DNA of 64,000 nt from JACCZX01 sp963791315 (lineage in GTDB: Bacteria; Pseudomonadota; Gammaproteobacteria; Burkholderiales; Burkholderiaceae_F), in the NCBI GenBank assembly GCA_963791315.1, contig CAWBRQ010000002.1:481959-545958 (forward strand), given 5' to 3'. The notes under the pieces are model-generated. The model was not told where the DNA came from. It was given only the letters and a program-made list of their open reading frames with translations, and ran no database searches. Positions 56,816-64,000 of this stretch are shown in pieces; the first letter of the stretch is position 1, and each line of letters starts with the position of its first letter. A program made the translations under genes and the position numbers.

Positions 56816-57237
56816 ATGGACCACGCTGCAGCCGTCATCGCGCGCACGGCGCTGGCGTCGGGTAGGTGTCGCGATTGCGCTGAGCGCCTGCGCGGCGGAT
56901 GCTGGCCGCCGCGATCGGGTCCGATCCATTTAGCCCGACTTGATGCTGCTGGCGGCCGCTCAGCGCTCTGGGCGTTTGGGTGGCAACGCGAACTCGTACC
57001 CACGGACCATTCGAAGTCGGTGTTTCGTCGATAGGCGAGATCAGGGTGCGCGAGTGCGGCCCAGCAGGGCTCCGACGGGTCGGAGTCACGATCCGCGGCA
57101 ACCGTGCACACTGCACGTTCGCTCGCCCGTGGTTGATAAGCTTGCGGCGCGGCACCATGTTGGTAGCGATCTGGCCGGATTCGCTGCCGCAATCGACCTA
57201 TCGGCAGCTTTGGGTGCACCACGCTGGGGGAGGGTAA
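56816..57237 (+). CDS. YgfX-like (CptA family) small membrane protein, broken by frameshifts
   Basis: No single clean frame covers the gap between fabF and rpoE. The last piece, GEIRVREC…PWLISLRRGTMLVAIWPDSLPQSTYRQLWVHH, ending at 57237, resembles the C-terminus of YgfX-like proteins often encoded here in betaproteobacteria. Upstream fragments with hydrophobic character (VGVAIALSACAA) may be the membrane segment in other frames. The assignment is by partial resemblance and position, and the start is a guess. Confidence 0.4.
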
Positions 57238-57334
57238 TGCCGCGCGACGTGACCAAGGGACAGCATCGCACCAACCGTGCCAACTCGAGTGGATCATTGA
57301 CGCGTGCGACCGGCGCTGAGTCGGCAGCGGCAGC

Positions 57335-57934
57335 ATGTCTGATCGGGAGATCGACCAACAGCTGGTCGAGCGGGTGCAACGCGGCGATAAGGCCGCATTT
57401 GACCTTCTCGTCGTCAAGTACCAGCGCAAGATTTTTCGCCTGCTGTCGCGGCTGATCCGTGACCCGGCGAGATCGAAGACGTGGCGCAGGAGGCCTTCGT
57501 CAAGGCGTATCGGGCACTTGCCGAATTTTCGCGGAGACAGCGCTTTTTATACGTGGCTGTACCGAATTGCCATCAATACCGCCAAGAACTGGTTGGTGTC
57601 GCAGGGCCGGCGGGCGCCGACGTCCACACAGACCGATGTCGAGGATGCGGAAACTTTTGACGACGGCGACCACCTAAGAGACCTGAACACGCCGGATTCC
57701 ATGCTGGTGACCCGGCAGGTCGCCGAGGCGGTTAACCGGGCGATCGATCAGCTGCCGGAGGATTTGCGGACGGCGATCGTCCTGCGCGAGCTGGAAGGGT
57801 TGAGTTACGAGGAAATTGCCGAGTCGATGCAGTGTCCGATCGGCACGGTGCGTTCGCGTATTTTCCGGGCTCGCGAGGCAATCGCGCTCGAATTGAGGCC
57901 GATCCTGGACATAGCGAAAGACAAGCGTTGGTGA
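57335..57934 (+). CDS. rpoE: RNA polymerase sigma-E factor (two compensating frameshifts)
   Basis: ECF sigma factor for envelope stress. The frame stays open for 199 residues. Residues about 44–66, however, read as nonsense, because one base is missing near 57.467 kb and one extra T is present near 57.53 kb. In the shifted frame the same DNA encodes EIEDVAQEAFVKAYRALAEF, the conserved region 2.2 of RpoE. Region 4 (LPEDLRTAIVLRELEGLSYEEIA) is intact. It is followed directly by rseA, rseB and mucD, the usual control operon. Confidence 0.9.
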   Translation: MSDREIDQQLVERVQRGDKAAFDLLVVKYQRKIFRLLSRLIRDPARSKTWRRRPSSRRIGHLPNFRGDSAFYTWLYRIAINTAKNWLVSQGRRAPTSTQTDVEDAETFDDGDHLRDLNTPDSMLVTRQVAEAVNRAIDQLPEDLRTAIVLRELEGLSYEEIAESMQCPIGTVRSRIFRAREAIALELRPILDIAKDKRW

Positions 57935-57938
57935 GTTC

Positions 57939-58515
57939 ATGACGAAGCAAACGGCAAAACATCAGGTGGCGTCTCTGACGGTGGAGCGCATTTCGGTCTT
58001 GCTCGACGGAGAGATGGATCGAAGTGAAGCGGCAGCGGTGATCGCAGCGTTGTGCGCCGACCCGGCGCTGCGACGTCATTGGCATCGAACTGCATCGCGT
58101 TGGCGACGCCCTACGATCCGACGAAGTCGCCGCGTGCGATGCGGAAGCGTTCTGCGCGCGTGTGGCGGCCGCGATTTCGGCCGAGCCGACCGTATTGGCG
58201 CCGCGCGCCGCGCGCACTGGGTTGGGCGCTGCGCCGTTACTGGATGCCCGGACTCGCGGTCGCAGCTTCAGCCGCGGCGCTCGCGTTTATCGCGGTACCG
58301 CTGATGCGGGCGCCCGAGACTGTTTCGGTCGGCTAAGAATTCAGCCGCCTCCTGCGACTCGATGTGGCCGCTCAAAAGTCACTGCCCACGATAGCCAACG
58401 CGCGCGGGCTTGAATCCCTCGTTTAATCCATACTTGGCGGCGCATCGCGAGTTGATCGGTCGATTCCGTCGTTCCGCGCGCGACCGTCTATCTGCGTACC
58501 GCCGAGGACCGTTGA
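57939..58515 (+). CDS. rseA: Anti-sigma-E factor RseA (several frameshifts)
   Basis: Membrane anti-sigma factor holding RpoE. It begins five bases after rpoE with TVERISVLLDGEMDRSEA, the RseA sigma-binding domain. The frame then changes near 58.08 kb (ELHRVGDALRSDEVAACDAE) and near 58.22 kb (LGWALRRYWMPGLAVAASAAALAFIAVPL, the membrane segment). Further shifts lead to NPYLAAHRELIG and VVPRATVYLRTAEDR, ending at 58515. Only the assembled pieces identify it; position between rpoE and rseB supports the call. Confidence 0.75.
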
Positions 58516-58518
58516 ATC

Positions 58519-59570
58519 GTGCAGGCAGTCGCCGTCAAAACGCATAGGAATTCGTCAGGCCGCGCGCGCGGGCTTGCGAGCACGCTGGTCTTCGCAACTG
58601 GTGCGCTATTCAGGAAGCGCCGTTGATTGCGCAGGACTCCCGTGCGCGCACCGACGTGCAGTGGATCCAGGCAGTACGGCAGGCCGCGCAACGCGTCAAT
58701 TATCAGGGCACGGTCGTATATCAGTCGAGCGGCGAGATGCGCTCGTCGCGGATCACGCATCTGTTCGACGGTACTTATTCTCACGAGCGTATCCAGACGC
58801 TCGACGGTAAGCCGCGCGAGTTCATTCGACGGCGTTCCAACGCTAGCGATCAGGTGCAGTGCTTTATTCCGGAGACGCGCCGCATCGTGGTCGAGCAGCG
58901 CAACGTGGAAGAATCGTTCCCGGGACTTGCCAGCGCGTCGCCCGAAGAGATTTTGGAGCGCTATACGTTGAAGTTGGGTGATATCGAGCGCGTGGCCGGC
59001 ATCGAATGTCAGATGCTGATGCTCGAGCCAAAAGATAATGCACGCTATGGCTATCGCCTTTGGGTCGATCGGGTGAGTGGCCTGCTGTTGCGGGCACAGA
59101 CGCTTAACGAGCAACGTGAAGTGATCGAACAGATTGCGTTTACCGATATTCGAATCGGCGAGAAAATCGATCGGGCGAAGCTGCGTCCGTCGTGGTCGAC
59201 CGAAGGCTGGTCGGTCGAGCGTAGCGACTATCGTAAGGCTGATCTGTCGCAGCACGGATGGCTCGTACCCGCGCCGCCGGCTTTCGGAAGACGCGCGAGG
59301 TTGCGCGCCGTATCGGAGGCTCCGACGCGATGCAGGCCGTGTTTTCGGACGGGCTTGCGACCGTGTCCGTTTTTATCGAGCCGCATGCACTGTTATCGGC
59401 GCCTGGCGCAGGGTCGCAAGTGCCGTCCGGCGATGCGTTGCAGATTCATGGACCCACCTCTGCGTTTTCGCGGCGGAGTAGGTGACTCACTGGTGACCGT
59501 CGTGGGTGAAGTACCGCCGTCGACTGTGCGTTCGGTTGCGGGTTCGGTCGAATTTCGCGGTGCGCGATAG
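58519..59570 (+). CDS. rseB: Sigma-E regulatory protein RseB/MucB (three frameshifts)
   Basis: Periplasmic protein that shields RseA from cleavage until envelope stress. GTG 58519 opens a signal peptide (RGLASTLVFATGALF) in one frame; near 58.61 kb the frame changes to the mature MucB domain (WIQAVRQAAQRVNYQGTVVY). A further shift near 59.28 kb leads to GFRKTREVARRIGGSDAMQ and one near 59.47 kb back to SLVTVVGEVPPSTVR. The joined protein of about 350 residues is normal. Confidence 0.83.
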
Positions 59571-59603
59571 TCGCGCGCTGATCTTTCGTTAGAGGAAGAA
59601 AGC

Positions 59604-61085
59604 ATGATTCGCAGGTACGCCGTTGCAGTCTTCGCCTTGGTGCTTGGCGCACTGGCGATTACGTCAGTGCCCCAGTTCACATCGGATGTGTCGGCGCAGC
59701 CGACTGTCGGCTCTGCGCCGGTCCAGGTGCTGCCGGACTTCGCCGACCTCGCCGAGCGTGTCGGACCGACAGTCGTCGGTGTTCGCACGACGGCCCGTGC
59801 CGGCGCCGGGCAGAGCGCATTGCCGTTTCCGGACATCGACGAAAACGATCCGATGTTCGAATTTTTCCGCCGGTTCTTTCCGAATCCTCCGCAGCAACCG
59901 CAACCACGCCAGGGTCCTCAGCAGCCTGCGCCGCGGCGCGACGTTCCGCGCGGGCTGGGTTCGGGATTCATCCTGTCGCCGGACGGTTACGTCATGACCA
60001 ACGCGCACGTGGTGCGTGGTGCCGACGACATCACGGTGACGATGTCTGATCGTCGCGAGTTCAAGGCGAAGGTGATCGGCACCGACACGCGCACCGATGT
60101 GGCGCTACTCAAAGTCGAAGCGACCGGTTTGCCTGCGGTGCGCATGGGCGACCCCAACAAGCTGCGCGTCGGCGAATGGGTCATCGCTATCGGGTCGCCG
60201 TTCGGGCTCGAAAACTACGGTCACCGCCGGCATCGTCAGCGCAAAGTCGCGCGATACCGGCGACTTTCTGCCGTTCATCCAGACCGACGTTGCGGTCAAT
60301 CCCGGGCAACTCCGGAGGACCGCTGATCAACATGCGCGGCGAGGTGGTCGGCATCAATTCGCAGATCTTCACCACGTCGGGCGCCTACAACGGTATCTCG
60401 TTCGCGATACCGATCGACGAAGCGAACAACGTGCAGCAACAGTTGCGCACGTCGGGCCGCGTCATTCGCGGACGCATCGGCGTCGGGCATCGAAGCAGTC
60501 TCGCGTGAAGTGGCAACGGCGATCGGCTTGCGAAGCCACAAGGGGCGGTGCGTCATCAAGTGTCGACAAGGACGGTCCGGCGCAAAAAGCCGGGCGTCGA
60601 GGCAGGCGACGTGATCCTGCAGTTCGATGGTCGCCCGATCGAGCGCGCCAGCTGATCTGCCGCGCATCGTCGGTAGCACCAAGCCGGGCTCTGCAGTCAA
60701 CATGACCGTGTTTCGCAAGGGAACCCAGCGCGACCTGCCGATCACGGTCGTCGAGTTGCCGGCCGAGCGCGTGCCAGCACTCGCGGGCCGGATGCGCCGA
60801 AACCCGGCGCGGCAGCCAACGTGCTGGGCCTTGCCGTGTCGGACGTGTCCGCCGAGCGCCTGAAGGAACTCGGCGTTCGGGGTGGCGTGCAGGTCGACGT
60901 CGCCGAGGGGTTGGCCGCGGCGTCCGGTGTGCGGACAGGGCGACTTGATCCTGCAAATGAACAACGTCGATGTGCAGAATACGCGTCAATTCAACGATGC
61001 GGTTGCGAAACTGGACCCGAAACGTGACGTTGCGGTGCTGGTCAAGCGCGGCGATGCGACGCGCTTTGTGATCATTCGCCGATAG
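59604..61085 (+). CDS. mucD: Periplasmic serine protease MucD/DegP (many frameshifts)
   Basis: HtrA-type protease and chaperone in the periplasm, last member of the rpoE operon. The signal peptide is YAVAVFALVLGALAITSV. The catalytic triad is visible in pieces: His in MTNAHVV, Asp in RTDVALLKV, Ser in NPGNSGGPLINMRGE. Two PDZ domains follow (FDGRPIERAS…, LGVRGGVQVDVAEGLAA). Frame breaks begin near 60.22 kb and recur about every 100–150 bases to 60.95 kb. The end is VLVKRGDATRFVIIRR. Confidence 0.84.
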
Positions 61086-61134
61086 ACTCGGTGGACCAGC
61101 GCCACAGCGCGGTAAAATCCGCGCCCAACACCGC

Positions 61135-61166
61135 AAGGGGGTGTCTTAACGGCCACCCCCTTTTTC
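61135..61166 (+). terminator. Terminator-like hairpin between mucD and lepA
   Basis: AAGGGGGTG (61135–61143) and CACCCCCTT (61154–61162) form a nine-base-pair stem with a 10-base loop, directly followed by TTTCTT. It lies 50 bases after the mucD stop and 24 bases before the lepA start, so it could end the rpoE operon or attenuate lepA. Confidence 0.6.
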
Positions 61167-61189
61167 TTGCCGCTTTTCATTTGCGACGC

Positions 61190-62984
61190 ATGCAGCACAT
61201 CCGAAACTTTTCGATCATCGCGCACATCGACCACGGCAAGTCGACGCTGGCCGATCGCCTGATCCAGCGCTGCGGCGGCTTGAGTGATCGCGAAATGGAA
61301 GCGCAGGTGCTCGACTCGATGGACCTGGAGCGTGAGCGCGGCATCACGATCAAAGCGCAAACTGCGGCGCTCGAATACATCGCGGCTGATGGCGGCAAAT
61401 ACAACCTGAACCTGATCGATACGCCCGGCCACGTCGACTTCTCCTACGAAGTCAGCCGATCGCTGTCGGCCTGCGAGGGTGCGTTACTGGTGGTCGACGC
61501 AACGCAGGGAGTCGAAGCGCAAACAGTGGCAAATTGCTACACCGCGCTCGAGCTCGGCGTGGAAGTGCTGCCGGTGCTGAACAAGATGGACTTGCCGTCT
61601 GCGAACCCGGACCAAGCCGCGGCCGAGATCGAGGATGTGATCGGCCTGGATGCAACCGATGCAATCCGCATCAGCGCGAAGACCGGGCAGGGTATCGACG
61701 AGATTCTGCAGCGCATTATCGAGCGCGTGCCAGCCGCCGAAGGGTGACGCGCAAGCGCCGCTGCAGGCGCTGATCATCGATTCCTGGTTCGACAACTACG
61801 TCGGTGTGGTTGTTCTGGTTCGCGTGTTCAACGGCGTGCTGCGGCCACGCGACAAGATTCTGCTGATGGCGAGCGGCGCCACGCATTTGATCGAACAAGT
61901 CGGGGTATTCACTCCGAAGTCGCGCGCGCGGGAAGAGCTGTCTGCCGGCGCCGTCGGCTTCGTCATCGCCGGCATCAAGGAGCTGCGCGATGCCCATGTC
62001 GGCGACACAATAACGCTCGCCTCGAAGCCCGCAGCGCTGCCGCTGCCTGGATTCAAGGAGGCGAAGCCGCAGGTGTTCGCAGGCTTGTTCCCGGTCGAGG
62101 CCAATCAGTACGAAGCGCTGCGCGATGCGCTGACCAAGCTGCAGCTGAACGACTCGGCGCTGCACTTCGAGCCCGAGGTTTCGCAGGCGCTTGGCTTCGG
62201 TTTCCGGGCTGGGTTTCTCGGATTGCTGCACATGGACATCGTTCAGGAGCGGCTCGAGCGGGAATACGACATGGCGCTTATTACCACCGCGCCTTCGGTG
62301 GTGTACGAAGTCGTGCTGCGCGATGGCACTGTGCTGTCGGTCGAGAATCCGTCGAAGCTGCCGGACCCGGCGCGTATCGAGGAAATTCGCGAGCCGATCG
62401 TCAGTGTGACGATCTTCGTGCCGCAGGAGTATGTCGGGCCGGTGATCACGCTGGCGACCGGCAAGCGCGGCGTGCAAACCAACATGGCGTACCACGGGCG
62501 GCAGGTGCATCTGACCTACGATCTGCCGCTGGCGGAGATCGTCCTCGATTTTTTTGACCGACTCAAGTCGGTGTCGCGCGGCTACGCTTCGATGGACTAC
62601 GCGTTCAAGGAGTACCGCTCGGCCGACGTCGTCAGGGTCGACATGCTGATTAACGGCGACCGCGTCGACGCGCTGTCTGCGATCGTTCATCGGGTCAATG
62701 CACCGTATCGTGGGCGTGAGATCGCGGCCAAGATGCGCCAGCTGATTCCGCGCCAGATGTACGACGTCGCGATCCAGGCGGCCATCGGCGCCAACATCAT
62801 CGCGCGCGAAAACGTAAAGGCGCTGCGCAAGAACGTTCTTGCGAAATGCTACGGCGGTGACATCACGCGCAAGAAAAAACTGCTCGAAAAGCAAAAAGCG
62901 GGGAAGAAACGAATGAAGCAGGTCGGCACCGTTGAGATTCCGCAGGAAGCGTTTTTGGCCATCCTGCAAGTAGACGAGAAGTAA
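61190..62984 (+). CDS. lepA: Elongation factor 4 LepA (one frameshift)
   Basis: Ribosome-bound GTPase acting in translation initiation or back-translocation. GTP-binding motifs are AHIDHGKST (G1), DTPGHVDF (G3) and NKMDLP (G4). The ATG at 61190 gives the usual MQHIRNFSIIAHIDHGK start. The frame breaks near 61.74 kb between IIERVP and GDAQAPLQALIIDSWFDNY, where E. coli LepA has a proline-glycine-rich linker. The C-terminal LepA domain ends EAFLAILQVDEK. lepB follows after four bases. Confidence 0.92.
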
Positions 62985-62988
62985 TGAG

Positions 62989-63882
62989 ATGAACTTCGCG
63001 CTGATTCTCTTTGTACTGACTGTTTTCACCGGCGTGCTGTACGTGGCGGACAAGCTTGTGTTTCGACCGCAACGCAAAGCCAAGGCGGCGCGGCTGCTCG
63101 CGGATTTCGATACGCGCAATCGCGCGGCGCTCGACCGCCACGAGCCGATTGTCGAGCAGGAGCGAAAGAGCCTTGAGGACGGCACCGTGCGCCAGCCCGC
63201 GTGGCTCGAGTACACGGCCAGCTTCTTTCCGGTCATCCTGGTGGTTTTCCTGCTGCGCTCGTTCCTGTTCGAGCCGTTTCGGATCCCGTCGGGATCGATG
63301 GTCCCGACGCTGGAAATCGGCGACTTGATTCTGGTGAACAAGTACGAGTACGGAGTTCGGCTGCCGGTCATCAACAGCAAGGTGCTCGAGCTCGGTCAGC
63401 CGAAGCGCGGCGATGTGATGGTGTTCCGCTACCCGCTAAATGCCTCACAGGACTACATCAAGCGCGTCGTTGGCTTGCCCGGGGATCGAATCGAGTACGT
63501 CAACAAGCAGCTGACGATCAACGGCCAGCCTGTGCCGCTCGAGAAAAGCGACCCGTATTACGACGCCGAGCGGATGCGTAGCTACCCGCAATTCGTCGAG
63601 AGGCTGGGTGAGACGTCCCACCGGCTGATTGTCGATGACTCGGTCTCGCCTGGCAGCAGTCGGGAAGCGCCGGGTAACACCCACCCGGGGGCTTGCCAAT
63701 ACAGCGGGAGCGGGGTGGTTTGCCGGGTTCCCCCGGGGCACTATTTCATGATGGGGGACAATCGGGATAACAGCGAGGACTCCCGCTTTTGGGGATTCGT
63801 ACCAGACGAAAACATTGTCGGTCGAGCCTTCTTCATCTGGATGAATTTTGGCAATATGGGCCGCATTGGCAGCTTCCGGTAG
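62989..63882 (+). CDS. lepB: Signal peptidase I
   Basis: Inner-membrane serine protease that removes signal peptides. The 297-residue protein has two N-terminal membrane segments (residues 3–20 and about 78–92). The catalytic Ser103 is in IPSGSMVPTL and the general base Lys158 in DYIKRVVG. GDNRDNSEDSRFWGFVP is the conserved box E. It is intact and ends cleanly. It follows lepA closely, as in most Gram-negative bacteria. Confidence 0.96.
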   Translation: MNFALILFVLTVFTGVLYVADKLVFRPQRKAKAARLLADFDTRNRAALDRHEPIVEQERKSLEDGTVRQPAWLEYTASFFPVILVVFLLRSFLFEPFRIPSGSMVPTLEIGDLILVNKYEYGVRLPVINSKVLELGQPKRGDVMVFRYPLNASQDYIKRVVGLPGDRIEYVNKQLTINGQPVPLEKSDPYYDAERMRSYPQFVERLGETSHRLIVDDSVSPGSSREAPGNTHPGACQYSGSGVVCRVPPGHYFMMGDNRDNSEDSRFWGFVPDENIVGRAFFIWMNFGNMGRIGSFR

Positions 63883-63905
63883 CCGGCGACGGCAGAACCT
63901 TGAAA

Positions 63906-64000
63906 ATGTTGAAAAAAATGACTAGTACCAAGGGTTTCAGATGCAACCGCAGCGGTTCAGTCCAGCGCCAGCGCGGGCTCAGTCTGATCGGGCTTTTTCT
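63906..64000 (+). CDS. DUF4845 family protein (5' part only)
   Basis: A frame from ATG 63906 runs out of the window: MLKKMTSTKGFRCNR then QRQRGLSLIGLF, the beginning of a membrane segment. A DUF4845 protein with an RGLTLIGLL-like start is normally encoded between lepB and rnc in betaproteobacteria, so the identification rests on this short match plus position. A second ATG at 63918 is an alternative start. Confidence 0.6.
   Translation, partial: MLKKMTSTKGFRCNRSGSVQRQRGLSLIGLF

Noticed and set aside
58488..59255. A 255-codon minus-strand frame opposite rseB.
   Set aside because: It is antisense to clearly conserved RseB sequence and shows no family features.
50300..61780. Programmed frameshifting or a recoded genetic system to explain the broken genes.
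   Set aside because: The breaks have no common slippery sequence or downstream structure, go in both directions and hit unrelated genes; sequence error is simpler.
1..64000. CRISPR arrays, insertion sequences, prophage or rRNA genes.
   Set aside because: No regularly spaced repeats, transposase-like proteins, phage proteins or rRNA-like stretches were seen on either strand.

Overview
This is a GC-rich window from a betaproteobacterium, most likely Burkholderiales. The evidence is the block rne–rluC–HAD–Rieske–rsmI-like–maf–yceD–rpmF–plsX–fabHDG–acpP–fabF–rpoE–rseAB–mucD–lepA–lepB, the hom–thrC–moeA–moaD–moaE run, a DUF2863 gene and a Bug-type binding protein. No rRNA, tRNA, CRISPR array or insertion sequence was recognised.

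Layout. 0–1.9 kb: gluconokinase, a glutathione S-transferase, a small secreted protein and a DUF3052 protein. 1.9–6.8 kb: a stand-alone LigD-type primase-polymerase converges on and overlaps a LigC-type ATP-dependent DNA ligase. The ligase is last in a compact minus-strand operon (Mth938-like, bcp, PIN–PhoH, ligase). 6.9–13.3 kb: alaC-like aminotransferase, hom, a threonine synthase fused in frame to MobB, then moeA, moaD and moaE. 13.3–21.8 kb: tamA–tamB (frameshifted) on the minus strand, and clpB on the plus strand behind a sigma-32-like promoter. 21.8–25.9 kb: an arsenic locus arsR–arsI–arsC–aqpS–MFS, followed by a methyltransferase. 25.9–31.4 kb: pirin and carbonic anhydrase on one strand; RraA-like aldolase, iron alcohol dehydrogenase, a Bug binding protein and a PheC-like periplasmic protein on the other. 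31.4–36 kb: DUF2863, a periplasmic 5'-nucleotidase (frameshifted), an Fsr-like MFS exporter and a small membrane protein. 36.4–40 kb: glyoxylate shunt, aceA – type II haloacid dehalogenase – aceB. 40–42 kb: GNAT and coniferyl-aldehyde-type dehydrogenase. 42–46.7 kb: rne–moaA–mobA. 47–64 kb: the conserved lipid-synthesis and envelope-stress block, ending inside a DUF4845 gene.

How the genes work together. Threonine synthesis and molybdenum-cofactor assembly share one transcript and even one polypeptide, while moaA and mobA lie downstream of rne. The arsenic genes could demethylate methyl-arsenite (ArsI), reduce arsenate (ArsC) and release arsenite through a channel (AqpS); no ArsB or Acr3 pump is present. 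aceA and aceB bracket a dehalogenase whose product, glycolate, is one oxidation from glyoxylate.

Data quality. Roughly three dozen frameshifts and one nonsense codon disrupt otherwise recognisable, mostly essential genes between about 47.3 and 61.8 kb, with a few more in tamA/tamB and the 5'-nucleotidase. Several look like single-base insertions or deletions. Sequence or consensus error is the most economical reading, so these are annotated as CDS with the breaks stated. The strongest candidates for novelty are the ThrC–MobB fusion, the PolDom/LigC pair and the pump-less arsenic locus with its possibly leaderless arsR.
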